Part shown: piece after piece, positions 17,419 through 26,664 of the stretch | Layout: each line of letters begins with the position of its first letter | How positions within the stretch are numbered: position 1 is the first letter of the stretch | Assembly: GCA_009692305.1 (NCBI GenBank) | Contig: SHZK01000001.1 | Coordinates: forward strand, 1 to 64,000 | From: Gammaproteobacteria bacterium | GTDB taxonomy: Bacteria; Pseudomonadota; Gammaproteobacteria; Pseudomonadales; Pseudohongiellaceae | Direction of reading: 5' to 3' | DNA length: 64,000 nt | Translations under genes and position numbers: made by a program | Notes under the pieces: model-generated | The model's input: only the letters and a program-made list of their open reading frames with translations | What the model was told of the DNA's origin: nothing | The model's database searches: none

Positions 17419-18447
17419 ATGTCATTACCCAAGATCGCCATTAATGGCTTTGGCCGCATTGGTCGCACCATCATGCGCATCGCGAAATTGCGCCGTCATT
17501 ATGATGTTGTGGCCGTAAATGATCTGGCTACCGCCGACCAGCTCGCCTATGCCTTCAAGTACGACAGCATTCATGGCACTTATCCGGGCAAGGTGACACT
17601 GGCTGACAACTGCATGGAAATAGATGGCGACCCATTCCTCGTGCTGAACGAGAAAGATCCGTCCCGCTTGCCGTGGCGCGAGCTCGGTGTGGATTACGTG
17701 ATTGAAAGTTCAGGCGTGTTTCGCACATTGGAAATGCTCAACAAGCAGCTTGAGGCCGGCGCCAAACGTATTATTTTAACCGTGCCCAGCAAGGATCCGT
17801 TGTCTGCCACCGTGGTGGCTGGTGTCAATGACCACGTGGTGACGATGGACAGTCGCATCATCAGCAATGCCAGCTGCACCACGAACTGTGCCGCGCCATT
17901 AGCGAAAGTGTTGCATGAAAATTTTGGTATCCGGCATGGATTGCTCACAACTGTACATGCCTATACGTCCGATCAGCGCTTGATCGACGCGACACACAAG
18001 GACAATCGTCGCTCGCGTAACGCCGCGACCAATATTGTGCCAACCTCCACCGGCGCCGCGAAGGCTATTGGCCTGGTAATACCGGAGTTGGCCGGCAAAC
18101 TGGATGGACTCGCCATACGGGTGCCGGTGCCGGATGGCAGCCTCGTTGATCTGGTAGTGGAGCTGGAGACAGACGTCACCCGCGAGCTGGTGAACGCGGC
18201 CATGGCAGCGGCGGCGAACGGTGCGTTGAAAGGTATACTCGCTTATAACACTGAGGATATTGTCAGCAGTGACATCATCGGCAACTCCCATTCCAGCATC
18301 TTTGACGCGCAACTCACACAGGTGATAGGCAAGCGTATGGTAAAAGTCGTGAGCTGGTATGACAATGAATGGGGTTACAGCACGCGCGTTGAGGAATTGA
18401 TCGGGCGTCTGGCAAAGATGGATGGGATGCTGTCTACTTTAAAATGA
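17419..18447 (+). CDS. gap: Glyceraldehyde-3-phosphate dehydrogenase, type I
   Basis: 342 aa. NAD-binding GFGRIGR at residues 9-15, Asp in AVNDLATA (NAD rather than NADP preference), catalytic Cys in SNASCTTNCAAPLAKVL, phosphate-binding TGAAKAIG, and the SWYDNEWGYSTRVEEL C-terminal hallmark. Converts glyceraldehyde-3-phosphate to 1,3-bisphosphoglycerate in glycolysis and gluconeogenesis. AAGGA lies 9 nt upstream of the ATG. It stands alone, without pgk or tkt. Followed by a good terminator. Confidence 0.96.
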   Translation: MSLPKIAINGFGRIGRTIMRIAKLRRHYDVVAVNDLATADQLAYAFKYDSIHGTYPGKVTLADNCMEIDGDPFLVLNEKDPSRLPWRELGVDYVIESSGVFRTLEMLNKQLEAGAKRIILTVPSKDPLSATVVAGVNDHVVTMDSRIISNASCTTNCAAPLAKVLHENFGIRHGLLTTVHAYTSDQRLIDATHKDNRRSRNAATNIVPTSTGAAKAIGLVIPELAGKLDGLAIRVPVPDGSLVDLVVELETDVTRELVNAAMAAAANGALKGILAYNTEDIVSSDIIGNSHSSIFDAQLTQVIGKRMVKVVSWYDNEWGYSTRVEELIGRLAKMDGMLSTLK

Positions 18448-18470
18448 GCAGGCAGGCTGCTCCGGTTTTT
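18446..18470 (+). terminator. Terminator of gap
   Basis: GAGCAG at 18446-18451 pairs with CTGCTC at 18457-18462 around a 5-nt loop, followed by CGGTTTTT. It overlaps the gap stop codon region and sits between two convergent genes. Confidence 0.7.
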
Positions 18471-18472
18471 GC

Positions 18473-18877
18473 TTATTGCAAAGCGTCGATGCGGGCAGCG
18501 GTAATTTCCCCATCGGCGTGTGCGAGGGTAGCGCGCACATAGTTGATGATGGATGCCATGTCGGCACTGGACAATGCGCCCTTGAAGGAAGGCATTTCTC
18601 CGCGCCCAATCAATAACACATAGGCGACATCCACTCCGCTGCCGCGCACGACCTCACTGGTGACCAGAGACGGGTACACCTTCGGTATGCCCTGGCCGTC
18701 CTTCTGGTGACACGTCGCGCAGTTTTCCAGGAACAGCTTTTCCGACGCCAACGTGGCTGGAGTCAGAAACGATCCGAGTATTAATCCAGAAAACCAGAAT
18801 AGTGCTATTGACTGCTGCAAGGCTGAACCCGGCCCTTTAGTTTGAAGTTGATAAAATATAGCATTGTTGCCGTCCAC
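18473..18877 (-). CDS. Small c-type cytochrome, monohaem
   Basis: 134 aa with an N-terminal hydrophobic export segment (about residues 22-45) and one haem site CATCH at 53-57. A Met in GEMPSFKGALS is placed as the distal ligand, and the fold ends with the SADMASIINYVRATLAH helix of class I cytochromes. A soluble or anchored periplasmic electron carrier; the partner is unknown. The 5' end lies 19 bp from the start of the divergent esterase gene, so the promoters overlap. Confidence 0.83.
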   Translation of the reverse strand: MDGNNAIFYQLQTKGPGSALQQSIALFWFSGLILGSFLTPATLASEKLFLENCATCHQKDGQGIPKVYPSLVTSEVVRGSGVDVAYVLLIGRGEMPSFKGALSSADMASIINYVRATLAHADGEITAARIDALQ

Positions 18878-18896
18878 AGAGAAAATGGAATTATTG

Positions 18897-19907
18897 ATGA
18901 TTACACGAAACTTGCTGCGAATGTGGCTACTGGCAATACTGTTTTATGCCGTAGTAACCAGTGCGCAAGAGCCGCTGGAATTGATCCCCGAGGCCGCGCC
19001 AATACCGCCCGGTCTCGAGACTGTTGAATTCTTCAGTCCCGCCGTGAATCGCACCATGAAGTTCGACATCGTATTGCCGGAAAACTACCCTGCAAGCGAT
19101 GCGCGTTACCCGGTGCTGTATCTGTTGCACGGTTTTATGCAGAACTACACGATCTGGGGCCGCAACTTGGCGGCAGCGTTTTATGCGCGCAATGTAGAAG
19201 GGCTCATTCTGGTATTGCCGGATGGTGGTAACAGCTGGTTTGTGAATTATGCACACAGTGATGATGGCCAGACGAATAACTGGGAAGACCACATCATTAA
19301 AGACGTAATAGGGTACGTGGATGCGAACTATCGCACCGAGGCGCGCAGGGAAGGGCGTGCGATCGCAGGGCTCTCAATGGGCGGATTCGGGGCTTACGCG
19401 CTGGGCTTGCGCCATCCCGACATGTTTGTCTCGCTCGGCAGTACCAGTGGCGCACTCAGTTATGCGCGCACAGCGGCAACGACGCTTAGCGCCGGTATAG
19501 AGCGCATTCCAGCACCGCGCGACCCGGTACGCCAGGCGCAGATCGATGCAGCCGATGCCTTTATTTCGCAGATTGTAGCCATACCCGGTTTCAGCACCCA
19601 GGATGAGCGCACACCCAAGGGCAAGGACTTCCTGACAGCGGAGCAAGCCACCGCTTACGATCCATTCGCTATTATTTATAACGTGCCGAGAAGCCAGATG
19701 CCGCATCTGTATATGGATGCGGGCACAGATGACGGTTTGATCAGCGAGGCGAGGGAATTGGCGCAGCTATTAATGGTGAACAACGTGCCATTTGACTACA
19801 TGCAGAGTAGAGGCCGCCACAATTCCGAGTACTGGCGCCGCTCGATCGGCCATATGCTGACGATTCAGCACGAGGTCATGCAACGCGCCCTCGACAAGCG
19901 ACCCTGA
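18897..19907 (+). CDS. Exported esterase, alpha/beta hydrolase (esterase D/PF00756 type)
   Basis: 336 aa from the ATG at 18897; ATGs at 18885 and 18864 are alternatives. Hydrophobic signal segment, then SAQEPLEL. The lid-less esterase fold shows YPVLYLLHGFMQN (oxyanion region), the nucleophile GLSMGGFGAY (GxSxGG), the acid region MDAGTDDGLI, and the catalytic-His region SRGRHNSEYWRRSIGHML. The family includes S-formylglutathione hydrolase, mycolyltransferases and feruloyl esterases; the signal peptide argues for an extracytoplasmic ester substrate. Confidence 0.85.
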   Translation: MITRNLLRMWLLAILFYAVVTSAQEPLELIPEAAPIPPGLETVEFFSPAVNRTMKFDIVLPENYPASDARYPVLYLLHGFMQNYTIWGRNLAAAFYARNVEGLILVLPDGGNSWFVNYAHSDDGQTNNWEDHIIKDVIGYVDANYRTEARREGRAIAGLSMGGFGAYALGLRHPDMFVSLGSTSGALSYARTAATTLSAGIERIPAPRDPVRQAQIDAADAFISQIVAIPGFSTQDERTPKGKDFLTAEQATAYDPFAIIYNVPRSQMPHLYMDAGTDDGLISEARELAQLLMVNNVPFDYMQSRGRHNSEYWRRSIGHMLTIQHEVMQRALDKRP

Positions 19908-19973
19908 TGTGACGCGATACTGTTCTATCGCAATACAGCAGTACTCCGCTTCATGCTAGAATGAAGGGGCAAT

Positions 19974-19997
19974 GCGAGCCGGGAAGGCTCGTATAAT
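19974..19997 (+). promoter_or_regulatory. Hairpin abutting a perfect -10 box upstream of the phyH-like pseudogene
   Basis: CGAGCC-gggaa-GGCTCG forms a 6-bp stem that runs into TATAAT at 19992-19997, 36 bp before the ATG at 20033. A dyad beside a -10 box is a possible operator. No good -35 was found at the usual distance, so this is tentative. Confidence 0.35.
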
Positions 19998-20032
19998 TCG
20001 CACATATGAATAGGTTGGATGGTAAAAGGAAG

Positions 20033-20866
20033 ATGGCAAAGAATGAGAAAGTGCAAACCGAAACTGGATTAACCCCACAGCAAATTGACAGCTTTCATGC
20101 GCGCGGCTTTGTGGTCGCAGACTTTGGTCTGGATCTGGCCATGCTCGATCGCATAGTAGCGAACGTGCATCCCTAGTACGGCGAGGCCTATGAACAGAAT
20201 CCGACCGCGCCCGCCCGGGTACAGGATGCCCTTAAACAGGTGGAAGAGGTGCGCCAGCTCGCCCACAATAGTTCAATAGCGTATGCTCTGGAACAATTGT
20301 TTGGGCGTAAACCGCTGCCTTTCCAGACGCTTAATTTTCCAGTTGGTACCCGGTAATGGGCGCACTCGGACACGATTCATTTCAATTCCCAACCAGCCGG
20401 ATATATGGTCGGGGTGTGGGTGGCGCTGGAAGACATCGATACGGACAACGGCCCGTTAATCTACTATCCCGGCAGTCACAAGCTGCGGGAATACTCGATG
20501 CAGGATTTCGGACTCGAACCAGGCTATGCCAATTACAAGCATTATGAGGCGCACATTCAGGAACTGATTACAGCGGAAAAGCTGGAGCCCGAATATGGCA
20601 CCATCAAGAAGGGCGAGACGTTGATATGGCACGGAAACCTGTTGCACGGCGGGGCGCCGCAAAAGGATTCAAGTCGCAGTCGTCACTCCCAGGTTACCCA
20701 TTTCTATTTCGAGAATTGCCGTTATTACACGCCGATGACCAGCAAGGGCGACAAGCTTTTTTACCGTTATCCGGAATGGATTCCCGCGGCTGCGTTTGGC
20801 AAATACAGACCCAGACGCAACCTGTTTAAACGGGTACTGCGCAAACTGGGCCTCGCCCGAACCTGA
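20033..20866 (+). pseudogene. Phytanoyl-CoA dioxygenase family protein, two in-frame stops
   Basis: One continuous frame of 277 codons from ATG 20033 (AAGGAAG just upstream) is interrupted by TAG at 20174-20176 (codon 48) and TAA at 20354-20356 (codon 108). Both sides read as a PhyH Fe(II)/2-oxoglutarate dioxygenase: PFQTLNFPVGTR-stop-WAHSD carries the HxD iron ligands (His 111, Asp 113), and NLLHGG (His 205) the distal ligand. From memory of the family, both stops fall at positions where Gln is common (HPQYG, GTxQxxHSD), so CAG to TAG and CAA to TAA are the simplest events. The 3' part alone (from ~20405) lacks the HxD motif and would be inactive. Confidence 0.85.
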
Positions 20867-20908
20867 TTCGCAAGCAGTTGCTTCTTCGATTATTGAGTTG
20901 AGGATTTT

Positions 20909-23332
20909 ATGAGCGGTTTGTTACAAGTAGTCATCTCGTTGGCGCTGGTCTGGGTATTCGCTTACCGCCGCGCCCATATGTACACAATTTTGGCATTCCT
21001 GTTGGTGGCGATGCTGTTGATGAGTTATTTCGATTCGATCCCCTGGTTGCCCTCGATCGTGCTGATCATTGTCGGGTTTTTCTATCTCGCCAATGACATG
21101 CGCAGGCAAAAACTCACCCTGCAGCTGTACAGTTTTTTCCAGCGTGTATTGCCACCGATCAATCGCACCGAATCCGAGGCGCTGGAAGCGGGCGATGTGT
21201 GGTGGGAGGCAGAACTGTTTCAGGGGGATCCAGACTGGAAGGAACTACTCAACTATCCGCGTCCGCAACTGACGGCGGCAGAGCAGGCCTTTATCGACAA
21301 TGAAACCGAGACTCTGTGCGGCATGCTGAACGATTGGCAGATCGTGCAGCACGACAAGGATCTCAGCACCGCGGCCTGGCAATATCTGAAAGAGGCAGGC
21401 TTTCTCGGCATGATAATCCCGAAACAATACGGTGGGCTCGGATTCTCTGCCTTTGCCCATTCCTGCGTCGTCACCAAGATCGCGACCAAGAGCAGCAGTG
21501 CGGCCGTGTCGGTAATGGTCCCCAACTCGCTGGGTCCGGCTGAATTATTGATGAAATACGGCACTGAAACCCAGCGCCAGCGCTATCTGCCTGGGTTGGC
21601 TAAAGGTACCGAGATTCCCTGTTTCGGATTGACCAGCCCGGAAGCGGGCAGTGATGCCGGTGCCATCATCGACCGTGGCGTCGTGTGCAAGGGTATGCAT
21701 GAAGGCAAGGAATGCATCGGACTTAAACTTACATGGAATAAACGTTATATCACGCTGGCACCGATTGCCACCGTGCTCGGGTTGGCCTTCAAGATGTCCG
21801 ATCCGGATCACTTGCTCGGTGACGAAGTGGATCTGGGAATTACCGTCGCGCTGGTACCCAGTAATCATCCTGGCGTTGTACATGGTCATCGCCATTACCC
21901 GATGGGCATGGCGTTCATGAACGGGCCCACGCAGGGTAAAGACGTTTTCATTCCGCTGGACTGGATCATCGGTGGCGTTGAATACGCCGGTCGTGGCTGG
22001 CAGATGCTGGTCGAATGCCTGTCAGAAGGGCGTGCCATTTCCCTGCCAGCGCTCGGTACCGCGACCGCGAAGATGAGCTATAGACTTACTGGTGCCTATG
22101 CGAAATTGCGCCGGCAGTTCAACCTTTCCATCGGTAATTTCGAAGGTATCGAAGAAGCACTCTCCCGCATCGCCGGTTACGCCTATCAACTCGAAGCCGC
22201 GCGCATCATGACTGCAGGTGCAGTTGACCTGCATATCAAGCCTTCAGTGGTGTCGGCCATAGCCAAGTACCACATGACCGAAAATTCGCGCAAGGTGATT
22301 CAGGATGCGATGGATGTGCATGGTGGTCGTGGGCTCATACTCGGTGATCGCAACTATCTCGCCTGCGCTTACATGAGCACACCCATAGCGATTACCGTCG
22401 AAGGTGCCAACATACTCACCCGCAACCTGATCATCTTTGGGCAAGGTGCGATACGTTGTCATCCATTCATCTTGCGCGAGATGCAGGCTGCCAAGAATCC
22501 GGATGCCGCCGCTGGCCTGGTGGAATTTGACAGCCTGATATTTCGTCACATCGGTTATACGATCAGCAATTTCGTACGCACGCTGAGTCTCAGCCTGACA
22601 TGGGGCGTGTTCCATCGCGCGCCGGTGACGGACAAGACAGGGCGCCACTATCGACAATTGACGCGCATGAGTTCATCGCTCGCGCTGGTGTCAGATATTT
22701 CCATGATGCTGCTCGGTGGGGCATTGAAGCGCAAAGAGCGGCTGTCGGCACGGCTCGGCGATGTGCTCAGTAATCTCTATCTCGCCTGCGCTGTATTGAA
22801 ATATTACCGTGACAGCGGCAGTCATGCCGAAGACCTGCCTTACGTGGACTGGAACCTGCAGTTGGCGCTGTACAATTGCCAGCAAGCGTTCCAGGAATTC
22901 TTCGAGAACCTGCCGCATCGCCCGATCGCGTGGCTGCTCCGGCTGATCGTATTTCCCTTCGGCAGGCCCTATACCCTGCCTGATGATCGGCTGGAACACG
23001 AATTGGTGCAGACCATGTTCACCGACAATGAGTTGCGCGATCGCATCACTGCACTGATGTATATAGGCAAGGACGACTCGGACCCGGCATTTGTGATCGA
23101 GGATGCCTTTCTGAAAGTGCTCGCGACCAAGGACACGCGTAATCAGATTCGACAAGCAGTCAAAGACGGTCGGCTGGCCAGTGCCACCGATCCACAACTA
23201 TTGGGCGACGCGGCCAGTGCCGCAGGGATATGCACCAGTGCAGAGGCGCAACTTTTCATAGCGGCTGAGCAGGCACGTTCGAAGGCAATTCAGGTGGATG
23301 ATTATCCGCCAGCCTTCTTCGCGAAGACTTGA
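20909..23332 (+). CDS. fadE: Acyl-CoA dehydrogenase FadE, long membrane-anchored form
   Basis: 807 aa, the size of gammaproteobacterial FadE (about 815) rather than the ~380 of typical acyl-CoA dehydrogenases. Two N-terminal membrane helices (residues ~2-60) precede the dehydrogenase. Substrate and FAD motifs: FGLTSPEAGSDAGAI and the QDAMDVHGGRGLILGDRNYL segment; the C-terminal ~250 residues are the DUF1974 extension seen in FadE. First step of fatty-acid beta-oxidation at the inner membrane. GAGG lies 6 nt upstream of the ATG. Only 42 bp follow the PhyH pseudogene, so they may have formed an operon. Confidence 0.95.
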   Translation: MSGLLQVVISLALVWVFAYRRAHMYTILAFLLVAMLLMSYFDSIPWLPSIVLIIVGFFYLANDMRRQKLTLQLYSFFQRVLPPINRTESEALEAGDVWWEAELFQGDPDWKELLNYPRPQLTAAEQAFIDNETETLCGMLNDWQIVQHDKDLSTAAWQYLKEAGFLGMIIPKQYGGLGFSAFAHSCVVTKIATKSSSAAVSVMVPNSLGPAELLMKYGTETQRQRYLPGLAKGTEIPCFGLTSPEAGSDAGAIIDRGVVCKGMHEGKECIGLKLTWNKRYITLAPIATVLGLAFKMSDPDHLLGDEVDLGITVALVPSNHPGVVHGHRHYPMGMAFMNGPTQGKDVFIPLDWIIGGVEYAGRGWQMLVECLSEGRAISLPALGTATAKMSYRLTGAYAKLRRQFNLSIGNFEGIEEALSRIAGYAYQLEAARIMTAGAVDLHIKPSVVSAIAKYHMTENSRKVIQDAMDVHGGRGLILGDRNYLACAYMSTPIAITVEGANILTRNLIIFGQGAIRCHPFILREMQAAKNPDAAAGLVEFDSLIFRHIGYTISNFVRTLSLSLTWGVFHRAPVTDKTGRHYRQLTRMSSSLALVSDISMMLLGGALKRKERLSARLGDVLSNLYLACAVLKYYRDSGSHAEDLPYVDWNLQLALYNCQQAFQEFFENLPHRPIAWLLRLIVFPFGRPYTLPDDRLEHELVQTMFTDNELRDRITALMYIGKDDSDPAFVIEDAFLKVLATKDTRNQIRQAVKDGRLASATDPQLLGDAASAAGICTSAEAQLFIAAEQARSKAIQVDDYPPAFFAKT

Positions 23333-23355
23333 GCGAAACGCAGAATTTTCAGATC

Positions 23356-24102
23356 CTATTTGAATGTGATCTTTTCTTCGTCGTTGACGTTGGATGACAT
23401 TCTGGCGCTGGCCAGCGCCTTCAGCGAACTGGACAGAAACTCGCGGCGATATAACACGTACACAGTAACCGCGCAGGCGATCATGAAGATCCAGTCGTTG
23501 ATAAACCAGGCCAGTGCCGCCATCGCGAAATAATAGGCCCGGATGCCATAGTTATAACTGTGCGCCGCCCGGTCCAGTAACCGCGCCATCGCCTCATAAT
23601 CCCGATTCGGCAGCAGGGCACGATAATTATCATCATCTTTATAATACTTCACGGTCTGGAACGAGGAGCCAAACATGATGAAGCAGAAACCGTACTGACG
23701 AATCGACCAGGTAAACGTGAAGAAGCTGTATATAAAGATGCAGATCATCACCAGCATCTTCATCTGCACCTCGCCCTGCGTCGCCTCAGCTACAAACCAC
23801 AGACTCGACGCATTCATAAATACATCGCTGGCAGTGCCGAGTACAGTCACGAGACTCGCCAGGATAATGAGTGAAGTGGACGCCAGAAACGACACCTGCC
23901 GCTCCAGACTTCCCAACAACTCCGAATCCACCTCGCTCATGCCACTAGTGCTCAGTTTCTTCACCCACTCCTGCCGATAGCGGTACAACACGCTGGACAG
24001 ACTATTGCGCTTCTTCGCCGCAGATTTGGCAAATATGGCATAGCCCACCCACGTGGACATGAACCAAACAAACGCGATGATATCAAGCAACTCTACACTC
24101 AT
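23356..24102 (-). CDS. DUF599 family integral membrane protein
   Basis: 248 aa with four hydrophobic segments (about residues 5-25, 72-95, 115-140, 190-225). The pattern RNSLSSVLYRYRQEW followed by LGSLERQVSFLASTSLIIL and the GIRAYYFAMAALAWFI stretch is characteristic of DUF599, which has no established function. The C-terminal tail is charged and cytoplasmic-looking. Converges on fadE with 23 bp between the stops. Confidence 0.83.
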   Translation of the reverse strand: MSVELLDIIAFVWFMSTWVGYAIFAKSAAKKRNSLSSVLYRYRQEWVKKLSTSGMSEVDSELLGSLERQVSFLASTSLIILASLVTVLGTASDVFMNASSLWFVAEATQGEVQMKMLVMICIFIYSFFTFTWSIRQYGFCFIMFGSSFQTVKYYKDDDNYRALLPNRDYEAMARLLDRAAHSYNYGIRAYYFAMAALAWFINDWIFMIACAVTVYVLYRREFLSSSLKALASARMSSNVNDEEKITFK

Positions 24103-24264
24103 GCGCCGCAGCTTACTAAAATTCAGCGTACGAGTAAAAATACATTTTGAATAAGTGAGAAATATCTCTGGTTTTACAATTCAGAACTGATTATGTGTGT
24201 CATTTTGATGACTCAGCAATATTTCCTGCTCCCAATCAGTGCTCCTTCAATCTTCGACAAATCA

Positions 24265-24373
24265 GAGCACCTTTCCGCCCGACTCGCAGGTAATAGTCAC
24301 CTCACGACGCTGCGCGTCTGATTGTTCGGTGACCATCACCTCCGATCCGGGGTTGAATCGAAGTTGAATTCGA
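24265..24373 (-). repeat. Module B repeat, copy B3 (reverse orientation)
   Basis: Reverse complement of B1/B2: on the plus strand it reads from CACCTTTCCGCCCGACTCGC to CGAAGTTGAATTCG. The two arms (GACTCGCAGGTAATAG and GACCATCACCTCCGATCC) pair imperfectly. Read on the minus strand it follows A4, preserving the A-tail-B order. Confidence 0.8.
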
Positions 24374-24422
24374 TGAAACTCATTGAATGAAATTGCGTTC
24401 GTTCAATTTGGCACAATGTGAA

Positions 24423-24573
24423 GGCAACGCATGATTGATTGGGTCAGCTGCAATCAAAGACCAGCGCCGAAGGAACAAAAATGACCGCTTTACAGGGCAT
24501 TTTTGCGAGGGAGGGCACCGCAGAGCGGCGCGGTCTGCAGCGGAACCAAACAGTCATGCGGTACCGATCGAAG
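24423..24573 (-). repeat. Module A hairpin repeat, copy A4 (reverse orientation)
   Basis: On the minus strand it starts CTTCGATC. Left arm GGTACCGCATGACTGTTTGG pairs with right arm CCAATCAATCATGCGTTGCC (about 20 bp, four mismatches). The core is CTGCAGACCGCGCC through TTTGATTGCAG with central hairpin GCAAAAATG...CATTTTTG. The arms share little with those of A1/A2 or A3/A5 yet still pair. It lies about 100 bp upstream of modF. Confidence 0.83.
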
Positions 24574-24670
24574 TCTATGCAGTGTTTAACCTCAATGCTC
24601 AAAGTACATCCTTCACTTAAGCAGCCCCAGTGCACTGAAAGAGGCATACTAAGGTAGAATCCAACCCCAT

Positions 24671-26191
24671 ATGACCACGCTAGCCACCATTCACAACGCA
24701 AGGTGCCGAATCTCCCCCCGCACTCTGCTCCAGATCGACCACTTCGTCATCAACACCGGCGAACACTGGTGCGTATTCGGTCCCAACGGCGCCGGCAAGA
24801 CCAGTCTCGGCAAATTGCTCGCAGGTCACATGCGCGAAGCCAATCTGTATGTAAAGTACAGCGCCACCTTCGATGTGAAACGCGACGTACATCTGGTGTC
24901 ATTCGAGGAGCAGCAACGCCTGTGGCAGCGTGATGATCGCTTCGATATCAGTGAGTTCAGCGCGTCCGCACAGGATCAGGGCACCACAGTAGAAACATTG
25001 ATCCGCTCCTCCAGGATACCTGCGCAACAATCCGAACAATTGTTAAGGAAATTAATCCTCGAGCTGGCACTGGAACCACTGCGCTCGCAGGGCATTCGTT
25101 ATCTGTCATCAGGACAAATGCGCAAGGCCATGCTGGCGCGAGCGCTGTATGCACACCGGGATGAGGCGCCGCAGCTGATCGTGCTGGATGATCCGCTGGA
25201 GAGCATCGACAAGGATTCACGGCAACGCATCGAAGCCTGCATCGGGCGCTTTCTCACTGCCAGCAATGCGAGTCTGCAGCTCAGTCGGCGCCAGCGGGAT
25301 ATTCCTGCCTATGCCACCCATATGCTGCTCATGCAGGAGTTGCGCAGCAGCGCACAGGGACTGCGGCAGGATATTGAGCGTGGACCACAATACGCTGAGA
25401 TGGTGGCGCGCCGGCCGGCGGCATTGACCACACTACCGGCGGCTCCGGCCCACAAGCTGGCAGCGGAATTCACCGGGCAGCCGCTGATCGAGTTACGCAA
25501 TGTCAATGCGAGTTATGGCGAGAAACACATACTCAGCAACATCAACTGGCAGATGCTGCCGCACCACCATGTATTGATTGAAGGGCCTAATGGCTGTGGC
25601 AAGTCAACGCTGCTGAGCCTGATCGATGGCGAGAATCACAAAGGATATGGGCAGGAGTTGTACCTGTTCGGGCGCCGCAAGGGCACGGGCGAGGCGGTGT
25701 GGGATGTGAAGGCACGCTTCGGTCTGGTGTCCAACGAATTGCATAACAGATATGTGAAGGGCTGGCGTGTACTGGAAGTGGTGGTCTCCGGCTTCTTCGA
25801 TTCAGTAGGACTCTATGATAACAGTGGCAGCAGCGAGACCAATCAGGCCCTTGCCTGGTTAAAGGCATTCGACATGGCTGCGCTTGAAAAATATTTCTAT
25901 CACGAATTGTCGTTCGGGATGCAGCGGCTGGTGTTGCTGGCGCGGGCGATGGTGAAAGCGCCGGCGATATTGGTGCTCGATGAGCCCTGCGTCGGGCTGG
26001 ATGACTACCATCGGCAATTGGTGTTGCAGACGCTGGACCTGATTGCCGCCCAGACTTCGACCAGACTGATTTATATCAGTCACGTCGAAGGCGAGCAGCC
26101 AGATTGCATAAACCAGCGTCTAAGTTTTGTGCCCACTACAGACGGTGCTCACACGCTCATCGAAGACACGGGCGGTACCGACACTCTTTAG
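24671..26191 (+). CDS. modF: ModF-like double ATP-binding cassette protein
   Basis: 506 aa with two complete ABC domains: Walker A GPNGAGKTS (residues ~37-45) and GPNGCGKST (~305), signatures LSSGQMRKAML and LSFGMQRLVLL, Walker B IVLDDPLE and LVLDEPCVGLD. No membrane part. The arrangement and length match ModF/PhrA, which is linked to molybdenum and photorepair regions, although its exact job is unsettled. The first signature is LSSGQ rather than LSGGQ, as in the family. The window also carries MoeA and two molybdenum enzymes. Its stop overlaps that of the convergent CBS gene by 4 bp. Confidence 0.87.
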   Translation: MTTLATIHNARCRISPRTLLQIDHFVINTGEHWCVFGPNGAGKTSLGKLLAGHMREANLYVKYSATFDVKRDVHLVSFEEQQRLWQRDDRFDISEFSASAQDQGTTVETLIRSSRIPAQQSEQLLRKLILELALEPLRSQGIRYLSSGQMRKAMLARALYAHRDEAPQLIVLDDPLESIDKDSRQRIEACIGRFLTASNASLQLSRRQRDIPAYATHMLLMQELRSSAQGLRQDIERGPQYAEMVARRPAALTTLPAAPAHKLAAEFTGQPLIELRNVNASYGEKHILSNINWQMLPHHHVLIEGPNGCGKSTLLSLIDGENHKGYGQELYLFGRRKGTGEAVWDVKARFGLVSNELHNRYVKGWRVLEVVVSGFFDSVGLYDNSGSSETNQALAWLKAFDMAALEKYFYHELSFGMQRLVLLARAMVKAPAILVLDEPCVGLDDYHRQLVLQTLDLIAAQTSTRLIYISHVEGEQPDCINQRLSFVPTTDGAHTLIEDTGGTDTL

Positions 26192-26619
26192 CTGCGAATA
26201 TAGTTTTCCAGTTGTGCAATCGTGGACTGCTGGTCGTCGATTACATCCTTCACCAGATCCCCTAATGAAACCACGCCGACTACCACATTATTGTCTACTA
26301 TTGGCAGATGCCGAATGTGGTGGCGAGTCATCAGTGTCATCGATTCCTGCACGCTGTGGGTGGAAGGCGCCGAGATCACCTTGTTGCTCATGATCTCGCC
26401 GACCAGTCTAGTGCGTGAGGCGCGCCCCTTGAGAATGACTTCGCGGGCATAGTCGCGCTCAGAGATGATGCCTTTCAATATAGCCCCTTCCATTACCAGC
26501 AAGGCACCGGCGCGGCGATCAGCCATCACCTGAATGGCTTCATACACGGTGGCATCAGGTGGTACCGACCAGATTTCGTTATTGCTCTTCTGTTTCAATA
26601 TCTGCTGCATGGTATGCAT
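26188..26619 (-). CDS. CBS domain pair protein
   Basis: 143 aa made of two CBS motifs: residues ~18-70 (PPDATVYEAIQVMADRRAGALLVMEG, shortened here to the core VYEAIQVMADRRAG) and ~82-135 (THSVQESMTLMTRHHIRHLP). The GIISERDYAREVILKGR turn is the typical adenosyl-ligand loop. A sensor of adenine nucleotides or similar ligands; the partner is unknown. AGGAG lies 7 nt before the ATG. Confidence 0.9.
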   Translation of the reverse strand: MHTMQQILKQKSNNEIWSVPPDATVYEAIQVMADRRAGALLVMEGAILKGIISERDYAREVILKGRASRTRLVGEIMSNKVISAPSTHSVQESMTLMTRHHIRHLPIVDNNVVVGVVSLGDLVKDVIDDQQSTIAQLENYIRS

Positions 26620-26664
26620 CGTTCACTCCTTTTGTGCTGTTGTTATTCAAAGGAGTGGCGACAA

